Below are positions 1 to 8,712 of a stretch of 22,382 nt of DNA, piece after piece. The translations under genes were made by a program, and so were the position numbers. The notes beneath the pieces were generated by a model, which worked only from the letters and a program-made list of their open reading frames with translations, was not told where the DNA came from and made no database searches. How positions within the stretch are numbered: position 1 is the first letter of the stretch; each line of letters opens with the position of its first letter. Origin of the DNA: Flavipsychrobacter stenotrophus (GTDB lineage Bacteria > Bacteroidota > Bacteroidia > Chitinophagales > Chitinophagaceae). The DNA lies in contig CANCOG010000016.1 of the NCBI GenBank assembly GCA_947379685.1, positions 1 to 22,382 of the forward strand, given 5' to 3'.

Positions 1-758
1 CTGCGTACCTGATCGAGACATTCTGCTTCTGTATCAAATTTATAATCTGCAATGCCGCTTACTTCGGTGTGCATTTTTGCACCACCAAGTGCCTGCTGAT
101 CGGCATCTTCACCAATGGCAGCCTTTACGAGGTAAGGCCCAGCCAGGAAGATAGAACCATTTCCTTCCACCATCAGTGTTTCATCACTCATGATAGGCAG
201 GTATGCCCCACCAGCAACGCAGCTACCCATTACGGCAGCAATCTGGGAAATACCCATTGCGCTCATTTGGGCATTGTTGCGGAAAATGCGGCCGAAGTGC
301 TCCTTATCGGGGAAAATTTCATCCTGCATAGGCAGGTACACGCCTGCACTGTCAACAATATAAATGATGGGCAAGTAATTCTCCATTGCAATTTCCTGCA
401 AGCGGAGGTTCTTCTTGCCTGTGATCGGAAACCATGCTCCTGCTTTAACGGTGTTGTCGTTGGCGACAATTACGCACTGGCGGCCACAAACATAACCGAG
501 TCCTGCGACCGTGCCGCCAGCCGGGCAGCCACCATGTTCCTGGTACATGTCATAGCCGGTAAACGATCCTATCTCAGTAAATACGCTGCCCTTATCGATG
601 AGGTATTGAATACGTTCGCGGGGAGCCATTTTGCCCTTCTCGCGCGCTTTATCCATGGCCTTTTTGCCACCACCTAGGCTTACTACCGCATGCCTTTGCT
701 TCATCTGGCTGACAGCCAGTTTCATTCCGTCTTCGTTCTTGTTAAATTCAATATCCAT
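1..758 (-). CDS. Acyl-CoA carboxylase, carboxyltransferase (beta) subunit, 3' end outside window
   Basis: Biotin-dependent carboxyltransferase subunit that moves CO2 from carboxybiotin to an acyl-CoA (methylcrotonyl- or propionyl-CoA type). It reads leftward from ATG at 756-758, beginning MDIEFNKNEDG. The 252 visible codons are open to base 1. Visible marks are the N-terminal GGGKKAMDKAREKGKMAPRE segment (the family's RGKL-PRERI region), PAGGTVAGLG, VDSAGVYLP, FPDKEHFGRIF and VMGSCVAGGAYLPIMSDE. The DKEHFGRIF and GGAYLPIMSDE stretches look most like methylcrotonyl-CoA carboxylase beta, which would place it in leucine catabolism. The substrate cannot be settled from half a protein. Family members are about 510-545 residues, so roughly half is missing. 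It lies 99 bp downstream of the phosphatase gene on the same strand. I see no convincing promoter in that gap, so co-transcription is possible. Confidence 0.93.
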   Translation of the reverse strand, partial: MDIEFNKNEDGMKLAVSQMKQRHAVVSLGGGKKAMDKAREKGKMAPRERIQYLIDKGSVFTEIGSFTGYDMYQEHGGCPAGGTVAGLGYVCGRQCVIVANDNTVKAGAWFPITGKKNLRLQEIAMENYLPIIYIVDSAGVYLPMQDEIFPDKEHFGRIFRNNAQMSAMGISQIAAVMGSCVAGGAYLPIMSDETLMVEGNGSIFLAGPYLVKAAIGEDADQQALGGAKMHTEVSGIADYKFDTEAECLDQVR

Positions 759-857
759 TGAGCAAGTACTGTTGTTTTGCGATTTATTTTGAATAGCAGG
801 ATCACACCAAATGATGCTGCTCCCACAATATTATGTTACTCATTTTGCCTGCACTTG

Positions 858-1640
858 TCAGGCACTCCTGCGATTAATGGCTTCCAGCATAGCTTCATGT
901 ATATGCCCGTTGGTTGCCAGCGTTTCCCGTTCAAAAACATTGTAAGGCGAGCCTTCAAAATTGGTAATAACACCACCCGCTTCCTGCACAATGAGGTAAC
1001 CGGCCGCTACATCCCACGAACTCAGGTTGTACTCCCAAAAACCATCGAACCGGCCACAGGCAACCCAACAAAGGTCAATTGCTGCTGACCCCAGCCTGCG
1101 AATAGGTAAACCTTCCATTATAAACCGTTCGAATACCTTTATTGGGTGTTCTTTCGATTCGGGCCATTTATAAGGAAAACCTGTAACAAGGCAGGCTTGT
1201 TTAAAATCTGTTTTGGTTGAAACGCTGATAGGGATACCATTCAAAGTAGCCCCCTCGCCTTTTTCAGCGAAAAAAAGCTCATTCATCATTGGGTTATAAA
1301 CAGCACCCAACATGAGGTCATCCTTGTATTTAAGTGCTATACTTACGCAGCAAATGGGAATACCATGGGCAAAATTAACCGTACCATCAATCGGATCAAT
1401 GATCCATTGATAGTCAGACGGTTTCAGCAGTTCACCAACCTCTTCACTGATGATGCTATGATCAGGAAAATTCTCCCTTATTATTTCAATGATGCGATCT
1501 TCGGACAGCTTATCGACTTCGGTAACAAGGTTGTTTACCGAGCCTTTATTGTTTATTTTGAAAGTACCATTAAAGTAAAACTGGATGATCTTTCCTGCCT
1601 CTGCAGTAGCCCTTAATAACACTTCCTTCATATCAGCCAT
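858..1640 (-). CDS. Inositol monophosphatase family protein (SuhB/IMPase-like)
   Basis: Mg2+-dependent sugar-phosphate phosphatase of the IMPase/FIG fold, 260 residues, the usual family length. The metal-site motifs are all present: EE at residues 66-67, DPIDGTVNF at 82-90 (Asp82, Asp85, Gly86, Thr87) and SSWDVAAGYLIVQEAGG at 207-223 with Asp210. All expected metal ligands are intact, so it should be active. The substrate (inositol-1-phosphate, another sugar phosphate, or PAP) cannot be told from sequence. The ATG at 1638-1640 lies 3 bp after the stop of the TolC-type gene, so translation is probably coupled. An in-frame ATG three codons later is an alternative start. The stop falls inside a small inverted repeat (846-864) with no T-tract. 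Confidence 0.93.
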   Translation of the reverse strand: MADMKEVLLRATAEAGKIIQFYFNGTFKINNKGSVNNLVTEVDKLSEDRIIEIIRENFPDHSIISEEVGELLKPSDYQWIIDPIDGTVNFAHGIPICCVSIALKYKDDLMLGAVYNPMMNELFFAEKGEGATLNGIPISVSTKTDFKQACLVTGFPYKWPESKEHPIKVFERFIMEGLPIRRLGSAAIDLCWVACGRFDGFWEYNLSSWDVAAGYLIVQEAGGVITNFEGSPYNVFERETLATNGHIHEAMLEAINRRSA

Positions 1641-1643
1641 GTA

Positions 1644-3146
1644 CTATAGTTTTATTTCTTTACCCAAATAATAATCAATGACTTTCATTTTAAAGATAAG
1701 GTCATACTTGGCGATAACGAGGTTCGATGCTGCATTAAACTGTGCGTTCTGCGTTACCAGCAGATCGACTGTGCTTGTAAGACCCAAGTCATACCTCTTT
1801 TTGGCAAAATCAAGCGCTCTTGCTGCTGCGGCCTCCGCACGTTTGGCAGCATTAAATTTCTGTACTGAATTTACCGCGTTGTTCTCTGCCTTGTACACAT
1901 TCTGCCTGAGCGTTAGTTCAGCATTATATTCGTTAAGCCGCTGCGATGCCAAATTAATTTTCGACTGCCTGATATTGTACTGAACCTGCCATCCGTTAAA
2001 AATAGGCACATTCAGATTGACGAAAACGGAGTGCCGAAGGTTATTATCAAACTGTGTGCTAAATGGAACGTCTGTTGCCGTGGTTGCAAACGAGGGCTGA
2101 TAAACATTATAATATTTGTTATTCTGGCTATCAACGGCAACGCCTGCTAACTGCAGCCCATTAGCCTTATAGGTATAGGACTGGTAACTGCTGGCATAGT
2201 TTGTACCCAACTGGTAACCAACCGAAAGCTGAGGAGAAAGCCCACCTCTCGCTGCTGCAAGGCCTTTTTCTGCTGCACTAACTCGTAGCTTACTGCCCTT
2301 TATTGCACCAAAATGCATCCTTGCTTTTTCGAAAATCACTTCGGGCTCCATTGAGGCAACGGACAATTGCTCACCAACTTCTCCTTCCGGCACAACAATT
2401 GAAAACGGTGTTGCGAAATCGAGGTTAAGCAGTGCTTTCAGATCGAGTATATCAGCATTATATGCAGATAGGGAATTAATGAGATTGGAACTATCGGTAG
2501 CCAGCTGCGACTCCAGTTGAGCAACATTTAATTCAGGTAATCTGCCTGCCTCTGCAAATGCTTTTGTTTGATCTAGCTGAGCCTTGGAGACTGCGACCTG
2601 GTTTTTACTTATTTTTATTTGCTCCAACGCCAATAAAGCAACTAGGTAACTATTGGCAACATTTAGTGAAATATCGTCCTTAAGTTGTTCCAGATCTGCA
2701 AGTGCAGCTTCAAGGCTATACTTATTCCTTGCTATACTATTTCGCACCTGGAAGCCGCTGAATAAGACTGCATTTGCGGAGCCGCTGGCACTAAGCGAGT
2801 TGTAGTCACCTTCCACAAACTGATTGGTTGTGGGATTAATAGATCTCCCAAAACTCTTTCCGTAAGAGGTGGACACATTTACCGTTGGAATTTGTGATAG
2901 CTGGCTTTGCATTAAGGTATACCTTGCCAACCTTGCATTCAATGAATCCTGCTTAATGGAAATATTATGATCTATTGCATAGTGGACGCAGCGTTGCAGA
3001 CTCCATTGTGATTCATTGTCCTGAGCCTTTGCGCAAAAATTACTGAGCAGAGCCATCGCCATAATAAGTCCAGGCAGCTTCCTCCTGAATGCATCCAAAA
3101 ATATATCCAATATTTTACCGGTCTCTTTCCAGTTTTTTTGTTTCAT
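1644..3146 (-). CDS. TolC-family outer membrane efflux protein
   Basis: Outer-membrane channel component of tripartite efflux or type I secretion, 500 residues. After a long charged N-terminus (about 25 residues), a hydrophobic stretch GLIMAMALLSNFCAKAQ forms a signal peptide, probably cleaved near CAKA-Q. The body shows the duplicated TolC pattern. The first coiled helix pair covers about residues 120-240 (LNVANSYLVALLALEQIKIS, then ESQLATDSSNLINSLSAYN). The second covers about 390-500 (LRQNVYKAENNAVNSVQK, then KKRYDLGLTSTVDLLVTQNA), with the typical KKRYDLGLTSTVDLL repeat signature. No membrane-fusion protein or inner-membrane pump lies beside it, so the partner pump is unlinked or unknown. 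It is the first gene of a likely two-gene unit with the phosphatase. A TTG-N20-TACTTTTG promoter lies about 100 bp upstream. Confidence 0.92.
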   Translation of the reverse strand: MKQKNWKETGKILDIFLDAFRRKLPGLIMAMALLSNFCAKAQDNESQWSLQRCVHYAIDHNISIKQDSLNARLARYTLMQSQLSQIPTVNVSTSYGKSFGRSINPTTNQFVEGDYNSLSASGSANAVLFSGFQVRNSIARNKYSLEAALADLEQLKDDISLNVANSYLVALLALEQIKISKNQVAVSKAQLDQTKAFAEAGRLPELNVAQLESQLATDSSNLINSLSAYNADILDLKALLNLDFATPFSIVVPEGEVGEQLSVASMEPEVIFEKARMHFGAIKGSKLRVSAAEKGLAAARGGLSPQLSVGYQLGTNYASSYQSYTYKANGLQLAGVAVDSQNNKYYNVYQPSFATTATDVPFSTQFDNNLRHSVFVNLNVPIFNGWQVQYNIRQSKINLASQRLNEYNAELTLRQNVYKAENNAVNSVQKFNAAKRAEAAAARALDFAKKRYDLGLTSTVDLLVTQNAQFNAASNLVIAKYDLIFKMKVIDYYLGKEIKL

Positions 3147-3208
3147 AAAACCCTAAGATATTCCCGACATCTGCAGCACAATGTTCGTTATAAAAAATAA
3201 TTGGCTGC

Positions 3209-3233
3209 GCAAAATCAGTTGAAATTATTTTGC
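3209..3233. repeat. 7-bp inverted repeat downstream of the TolC promoter
   Basis: Arms GCAAAAT (3209-3215) and ATTTTGC (3227-3233) are separated by 11 bp, just downstream of the predicted transcription start of the TolC-type gene. It could be an operator or a weak 5' UTR hairpin. The right arm also forms the 10-bp palindrome TTTTGCAAAA. The region is A/T-rich, so chance is a real possibility. Confidence 0.3.
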
Positions 3234-3247
3234 AAAAGTTCGTCTGA

Positions 3248-3278
3248 CAAAAGTAACAGAAATAAAAGCTTGTTTCAA
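3248..3278 (-). promoter_or_regulatory. Putative promoter of the TolC-type gene
   Basis: On the minus strand a TTG (complement of 3276-3278) is followed after 20 bp by TACTTTTG (complement of 3248-3255). This matches the Bacteroidota consensus TTG-N17-23-TAnnTTTG. The -7 box lies about 100 bp before the ATG at 3146. Confidence 0.55.
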
Positions 3279-3344
3279 ATACTACAGGAATGATTTACAA
3301 TTTTCCTTTCATTTTATTATCCTATTTGCATATCGCAAACAATG

Positions 3345-3416
3345 AAAAACAAAAATTCCGGCTTTAATGTGTCTCCCAGACAATATTTGTCCAAAATAAC
3401 AGCATTAAGGCCGGAA
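3345..3416 (-). terminator. Intrinsic terminator of the large secreted-protein gene
   Basis: On the minus strand, 14-nt arms at 3403-3416 and 3356-3369 (TTCCGGC core) pair with one mismatch and are followed by T5-G-T5 (3345-3355). It begins 22 bp after the stop at 3438. The 33-nt loop contains two small palindromes (GTCT-ccc-AGAC and GACAA-tat-TTGTC), so the RNA may branch rather than form a plain hairpin. Confidence 0.8.
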
Positions 3417-3437
3417 CTCAGATTGTACTTATACTTA

Positions 3438-6400
3438 CTATCTTTCTAGAGTGAAGCGTATTGTCTTTGAAATATGTTCTGAATGCACATTGAGCACATA
3501 CATACCGCTATTCAGCATACTACTCAATTCCAGGTGTTCATCTATCAATCCTTTTTTAGCATTTAAAGTTGATGAATAAACTACCTGACCGAGCACGTTG
3601 GTCACTTCTATACTTGCAGTTTCATCCACTCCAGCTGCAAGGTTCCCCTTCAACATAAATGTACCATTGTTTGGATTTGGTATCAGGTGTAAATTGGCAA
3701 GATCAAGGTTCACATTATTCACGCCAACATTGTAGCCAAGTGTAACTATTACGTAATCATAAGCCGTAATATCCTCACATGTATCTGTATTGGTAACTCT
3801 ACACACAAAAGAATCATGCTGTGCTATTGCATTCGTTATAAGAATTGAAGTTGTTTCACCTGGCATAATAATACCATTCCTGTACCATTTGTAAATTGGA
3901 TTTGCACCACCATTAACAACTGTTGCGATCATAGTAGCATAGTCGCCAGGTGCTAGTATCCAACCTGGATAGATACTCATAGATACAATGGGTGTTGGGG
4001 CAGGAATTACCCTTAGCGTATCAGTTACGCTGATAGCCGTAGGAGTCACAAGGCAGGGGAAGCTACTTGTCAACGTAACATTAACAATGTCGCCGGTTGC
4101 TGGCATAAAGGAGTAAGAAGGACCTGTTGCAACCCCTGTGCCATTCACTGTCCATTGATACAACGGGTTGTAACCTGCATTTGTGCCTATTGCATTGAAA
4201 ATTGCCGGATATCCCTGGCAAATATCATAAGAACCAGCTATTGAAACGGAAGGAGTCAGATAAGGGCTTACTGTCAAAATAAGCGTATCCACAGCAGTGT
4301 CGATCAACGGGCAAGGTGCGTTTGTTGTCATTACTACTGTCACAACATCGCTATCTGTAGCTACGTAGGTCCAACTGGTACCTGACCATACTAATACGTT
4401 ATTTACTTTCCATTTGAACGTTGGTGATGAACCACCGTTCAGCACAGTTGGAATAATAAGTGTATGAGCGCCAACACAAACAGTATCACCGGTAAGCGTT
4501 CCAATAGTAACATGAGGAGTGACCAGCGGGTTAACGGTCATAGTTACCGTTCTTACGGCACTGTCTGGCATTGCGCAAGGGTAACTACTGATGAATTTAC
4601 ATTTAACAACATCTCCGTTTGATGGTGGGTAACGGAAGGTAGCTCCTGTACCGGTGATAAGGCCATTTACGCGCCATTGATAAGTAGGAGATAATCCACC
4701 GTTTGCAATAACAGCTGTATATAGTACAGTGTCACCAGCACATACGGTTGTAGAACCTGAACTTAAAGTAATGCTAAGCCCTGGGGTAAGAATAGGATTA
4801 ACTGCGAACCTAACTGAAGTGAAGCACCCATGAGTACTTGTTGTATAAGAAATAGTCACAACGCCGGCAACACGACCATGAACTATTCCAGTAAAGGAAT
4901 CTATCTTGGCAATTGTAGTATCAGTACTTGTCCAATAATCCGTACCTGTAGAAGTAGTTGAATCGGTAAGCATTACAGTGTAACCCAGGCAAACCGAATC
5001 GGTACCTATGATAGGACTTGGAGCAGGATAAATAACCTGAGCAGCCGTAATACGGCAGCCTGTTGCATACAGGGTATAGGTAATTGTTGCCGTACCACCT
5101 GAAACACCGCGAACAATACCTGTTGCTGCACCTATGGTAGCAATAGAGATATCGCTGCTGGTCCAGCCGCCGCCAGTAGTTGCATCAGCTAATGCTACAG
5201 TGTAACCCGGACAAATAGCAGTATTACCGGTTATTGCAGAAGGCAATGGATTTACTGTAACTGTATAAGTAATAAAGCAACCAGTGGCTGACAAAGTATA
5301 ACGGATAACAGTTGTACCCCCAGACACTCCTCTTACAACGCCAGTAGAAGAAATTGTAGCAACACTAGTATTGGAACTGGTCCAGTTACCACCGGTTGTC
5401 GCTTCACTCAGTGTATCGGACATTCCCACACACACGGTAGCAGAACCAGTGATAGCTGCAGGAAGGGCATTTACCGTTACTGTTGTAGTTGCAATACAAC
5501 CTGTAGATGATAAAGTATAAGTTACAATTGTAGTACCTGCCATTGTACCATGTAATGAACCTGTCGCCGCACCAGTGGAACCAATGGTAGCTACCCCGGG
5601 TGCTGAACTTGTCCATGTGCCGGGAGCGGTACCGTCTGACAATGTAATATTAGAGCCAGCACATACCACGGCCGGTCCAGAGATTGCAGCAGGCAAAGCA
5701 CTTACCGTAAATGGCCAAACAGCTGTACAACCAGTTGAAGACAAAGTAAATGTAATTACAGCTGAGCCAACTGATGCACCAAACACGCTACCCGAAGCAT
5801 CGATAGTAGCAACCGAAGAATTTGAACTGCTCCACGTACCTGAATAGGTGGTTGACTCAGTAAGCGTCGTAGTTAGGCCATAACAAACTGATGCACTACC
5901 AGAAATAGGGGCTGGCGAGGTAGCAACGTTAACAGTTGCAGTTGCATAACAACCGCCGCCCATAGAATATGTAATGGTTGCGGAGCCTACAGTGCCGCCC
6001 GTAACTACACCAGTTGAAGCATTGATGGTTGCGATAGCATAGTTACTGCTTGTCCAGGTACCGCCATAAGTAGAAGCAGTAGGCGATGCAGTTGCACCGC
6101 TACAAATATTGAATGGCCCTCCGGAAATAGTACCTGAGGAAGGGCTAATTGTAATAGAATGTGATGCACTGGAAGTCCCACATGCATTAGAAACAGAATA
6201 AGTAATTACTGCAGGACCAGCAGCAACACCCGTCACACTGCACGACAAACCCGATGGGGTTATAGTTGCATTTGATGATGTAGAGGAAGTAATACCCCAT
6301 GACCCTGTTCCAGTGCCACCAGTTACAGAAGCCGTAAGCGTGGTGGAATTAGAAACACAAAGAGCGGTTGCACCAGTAATTGAAGGTGTGCCCGGAGGTG

Positions 6401-8222
6401 TACCCACTGAAAAAGCCTTCCGGGTAACACTTGTATCAAAATTGCATGCAATAGTGTAGATAACTGTATCAATACCACTCGCCAAAGGAGTTACAACACC
6501 GGTAGTAGGGTCGATAGTCGCTACTGAAGTGTTTGCCAGAGACCATCTGCCGCCGGTAATCGTATCCCGGAAGGTAGAATTATGTGTCAGGCAAAGGAAT
6601 GTGGTCCCCATTATGGTATCGATCTTTGGCAAGGGAGCATTACGGAAAACAGAAATGGTTGTCCCGGATGTGCCTCCATTATTTGCAATGACCAAATCAG
6701 GCATTTTGTCGCCATCGAGGTCTCCCATATTAATACCAATTGGCCCGGTACCTGTATTGTAATTGATAGCAGAAGCAAAAGAGGACGTTGATATTGTGCT
6801 TCCGGATTGCGTATTCCTTAACAAGGAAACAGTATTGGATGTGTTATTTGAAACAGCAAGGTCAATTTTGCCATCACCATCCATGTCACCTGCGGCCAAT
6901 GCAACTGGTGCTGCACCTGCGGTAAAGTCGACATAAGATGAAGAAAAAGGAACTGCACCGCTACCGGTATTCTGGAACACGTGCACTTTACTGGTACCAG
7001 CATTGGCAATAACCAGATCTTGTTTCCCATCACCATCAATATCTGTCGCCTGCACTTCAATCAGATAACTTCCAGTACCTCCAACTGCAAAATCAGAATG
7101 AGTTGCGAAGCTAAGTGTTCCGGAGGTGGTAGTGTTTCTTAATATCGAAATAAAATTTGTTGTTGCATAATTGCAGTTAACGACAATATCCGTTTTGCCG
7201 TCGTTATCAAAATCAGCGGCAAAAATGCTGATCGGCCCCAGTGCGTACGTGGTGCTTGAACCCGCTGAGCTGATATAGAATGTTTGCCGTGGGCCAAATG
7301 AACTACTACCTGCAGCGAATGCTGCTGTGCCAGATGGCACCGAAGTAATATTATTCAAAAGCACAACCACCGAGTCGGATGAATTACTTGAAAAAGTTGC
7401 AATATCAGGTCTGCCGTCGCTATTAAAGTCTGCAATGGCCACTTCCTTCATTTGTGGTCCGGCACTTGAAGACGCCAGAAATGTAGTTCTGTTAGTAAAA
7501 AGAATAGACCCTGAAGAGATGTTTCTAAAGGTACACAAGCTTGTACTGTTATCTATTGCCGCAATAATATCCAGTTTCCCATCACCATCAAGGTCAGCCA
7601 GCTTAATATTTGAAGGTTTTCCATTTGGAGTCAGGGTATCAACAGGAACAAAGGAAGAGGTGGTAATTGAACCGGCAGAACCTACATTGCGCATTACGAG
7701 AATCCGCGACCCGTCATGGTTTGCTACTACAAGGTCTGATTTCCCGTCACCATCCAAATCTCCGATCGCGGCAATGAATGGTCCAGTGGAACCCGAAGAT
7801 GCAACAATTGTTGAGTAATCAACTTTATTTTTGAAAGTAAAGGTGTTGGCAACAAAGCAGCTATTGTCATACTCAGGCAAGAACGGAGACCGCTGGTAGC
7901 CGGAATAGTGGTCCGTAAGATTCAATACATTGATTGGCGTATATAAAGCGCCAACAGGCACGGTTACGGCCAGTGCTGTAGTGGAAGCTGAAGTTACAGT
8001 GCCCTTCGTTGCCCCAAACCAAACAACGTTATTCGATGCAGAAGCGTCGAAACCCGAGCCATTAATGGTGATGGATGTACCAGGAATACCGGTACCAGCC
8101 GATAAAGAACTGATAACAGGCTGCGCAAAAGAAGATTGAGTGGAAAGAAGAAAACTGGTTGATAAGGCCAACATGCCGCAGCGCAACATGCTCTTCATAC
8201 GTGGGTAATAGTTAGTACTCAT
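3438..8222 (-). CDS. Giant secreted protein: IPT/TIG, FG-GAP/VCBS and Ig-like repeats, type IX sorting domain
   Basis: Exported 1594-residue protein of unknown target, probably cell-surface or extracellular. I start it at ATG 8222 (MSTNYYPRMKSM). The open frame also reaches a TTG 11 codons upstream, but the ATG is the better start and sits just before the signal peptide (CGMLALSTSFLLSTQSSFAQ). Approximate order: IPT/TIG domain 36-104; seven FG-GAP/VCBS repeats 135-535, each with a Ca-binding-like loop such as DLDGDGKSD, DFDNDGKTD or DMDGDGKID; eight Big_2-like modules of about 75 residues 535-1145 (pattern WTSSN-SVATI-G-V-G-ITYT); four longer Ig/PKD-like modules 1145-1496 with YQW or YKW cores; and a type A Por sorting domain about 1511-1594 (LIPNPNNGTF, GMYVLNV). 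Most Ig modules carry one Cys near the start (VCxG) and one near TGC, suggesting one disulfide each. No catalytic domain is seen. It is monocistronic with its own terminator. An adhesin or matrix role is inference. Confidence 0.92.
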   Translation of the reverse strand: MSTNYYPRMKSMLRCGMLALSTSFLLSTQSSFAQPVISSLSAGTGIPGTSITINGSGFDASASNNVVWFGATKGTVTSASTTALAVTVPVGALYTPINVLNLTDHYSGYQRSPFLPEYDNSCFVANTFTFKNKVDYSTIVASSGSTGPFIAAIGDLDGDGKSDLVVANHDGSRILVMRNVGSAGSITTSSFVPVDTLTPNGKPSNIKLADLDGDGKLDIIAAIDNSTSLCTFRNISSGSILFTNRTTFLASSSAGPQMKEVAIADFNSDGRPDIATFSSNSSDSVVVLLNNITSVPSGTAAFAAGSSSFGPRQTFYISSAGSSTTYALGPISIFAADFDNDGKTDIVVNCNYATTNFISILRNTTTSGTLSFATHSDFAVGGTGSYLIEVQATDIDGDGKQDLVIANAGTSKVHVFQNTGSGAVPFSSSYVDFTAGAAPVALAAGDMDGDGKIDLAVSNNTSNTVSLLRNTQSGSTISTSSFASAINYNTGTGPIGINMGDLDGDKMPDLVIANNGGTSGTTISVFRNAPLPKIDTIMGTTFLCLTHNSTFRDTITGGRWSLANTSVATIDPTTGVVTPLASGIDTVIYTIACNFDTSVTRKAFSVGTPPGTPSITGATALCVSNSTTLTASVTGGTGTGSWGITSSTSSNATITPSGLSCSVTGVAAGPAVITYSVSNACGTSSASHSITISPSSGTISGGPFNICSGATASPTASTYGGTWTSSNYAIATINASTGVVTGGTVGSATITYSMGGGCYATATVNVATSPAPISGSASVCYGLTTTLTESTTYSGTWSSSNSSVATIDASGSVFGASVGSAVITFTLSSTGCTAVWPFTVSALPAAISGPAVVCAGSNITLSDGTAPGTWTSSAPGVATIGSTGAATGSLHGTMAGTTIVTYTLSSTGCIATTTVTVNALPAAITGSATVCVGMSDTLSEATTGGNWTSSNTSVATISSTGVVRGVSGGTTVIRYTLSATGCFITYTVTVNPLPSAITGNTAICPGYTVALADATTGGGWTSSDISIATIGAATGIVRGVSGGTATITYTLYATGCRITAAQVIYPAPSPIIGTDSVCLGYTVMLTDSTTSTGTDYWTSTDTTIAKIDSFTGIVHGRVAGVVTISYTTSTHGCFTSVRFAVNPILTPGLSITLSSGSTTVCAGDTVLYTAVIANGGLSPTYQWRVNGLITGTGATFRYPPSNGDVVKCKFISSYPCAMPDSAVRTVTMTVNPLVTPHVTIGTLTGDTVCVGAHTLIIPTVLNGGSSPTFKWKVNNVLVWSGTSWTYVATDSDVVTVVMTTNAPCPLIDTAVDTLILTVSPYLTPSVSIAGSYDICQGYPAIFNAIGTNAGYNPLYQWTVNGTGVATGPSYSFMPATGDIVNVTLTSSFPCLVTPTAISVTDTLRVIPAPTPIVSMSIYPGWILAPGDYATMIATVVNGGANPIYKWYRNGIIMPGETTSILITNAIAQHDSFVCRVTNTDTCEDITAYDYVIVTLGYNVGVNNVNLDLANLHLIPNPNNGTFMLKGNLAAGVDETASIEVTNVLGQVVYSSTLNAKKGLIDEHLELSSMLNSGMYVLNVHSEHISKTIRFTLER

Positions 8223-8255
8223 AATAGTCAGCTGTTTTTTATTTATAAAGCTCAA

Positions 8256-8596
8256 AATAGTGATGTTTTACAACATTTTCAATGGTTACAGCGTAGCAAC
8301 CGTCAGGTTGCAACAATGCCCTGCAAGCCCGTTCTTCAACGGACTTTACAAAATCAGGTATAAAAATAGGGAAAAATTTGCAATATCAAGGCTTTTGACT
8401 GCTAAAGATCACATTTATTTTTCCACGAGATGCTGACAGGTAATTTACTGATCCATGCCTTTTTAGAGTGACCGTGTTTTGAAATTCTCCGAGCCATAAG
8501 AACGGAACTTTACGCCCTTATAACATAGCAATTTAAAAAATGCCAAATCCGTCATTTTATTATCGAGAAACGCTTATTTTTATATCAGGCAAGTTA
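8256..8596. other. Intergenic part between divergent genes
   Basis: Noncoding stretch between the large secreted-protein gene and the Cys-rich exported protein. On the minus strand it holds a possible promoter, TTG (complement of 8387-8389)-N18-TATTTTTA (complement of 8361-8368), one base off consensus. The putative leader also has a 6-bp stem, GCAACC (8296-8301) / GGTTGC (8306-8311), with a 4-nt loop. A 58-codon plus-strand frame starting near 8540 resembles no protein I recognise. I see nothing else. Confidence 0.4.
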
Positions 8597-8604
8597 TATA
8601 TTTG
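8597..8604 (+). promoter_or_regulatory. Putative -7 box for the Cys-rich exported protein
   Basis: TATATTTG matches TAnnTTTG exactly and lies 108 bp before the ATG at 8713. No good TTG sits at the expected distance upstream, so the match is partial. If used, the leader would be about 100 nt and would contain both hairpins at 8626-8677. Confidence 0.4.
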
Positions 8605-8625
8605 CAATCGTTTGCTGATGCATCG

Positions 8626-8677
8626 CTGCATCTTGCGATGCAGGTGTGCATTTTTGCGCAAGCAGCGCAAAAGCACA
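8626..8677 (+). promoter_or_regulatory. Two tandem hairpins in the 5' leader
   Basis: Hairpin 1: CTGCATC (8626-8632) and GATGCAG (8637-8643) pair perfectly around a TTGC loop. Hairpin 2: TGTGC (8645-8649) plus TTTTGCGC (8652-8659) pair with GCGCAAAA (8665-8672) plus GCACA (8673-8677). This gives 13 bp around an AAGCA loop with a 2-nt bulge at 8650-8651. They are one base apart and end 35 bp before the start codon. There is no T-tract after the second stem, so it is not an ordinary terminator. Roles in mRNA stability or translational control are inference. Confidence 0.6.
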
Positions 8678-8712
8678 AGGAACTTTCAAACAGAAATTAA
8701 AACAATTATTCT

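Noticed and set aside
69..677. 202-codon plus-strand frame at the left edge
   Set aside because: It is antisense to the acyl-CoA carboxylase beta subunit, whose motifs are unmistakable on the minus strand.
846..864. Inverted repeat TGCCTG / CAGGCA at the end of the phosphatase gene as a terminator
   Set aside because: The stem is 6 bp, overlaps the stop codon and has no T-tract on either strand.
5575..8139. Several plus-strand open frames opposite the large secreted-protein gene (e.g. 7327-7818)
   Set aside because: They lie antisense to a clearly coding repeat protein and mirror its repeats; no start signals or recognisable domains.
8223..8255. Upstream TTG start for the large secreted protein
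   Set aside because: The ATG at 8222 leads more directly into the signal peptide and there is no ribosome binding site at the TTG.
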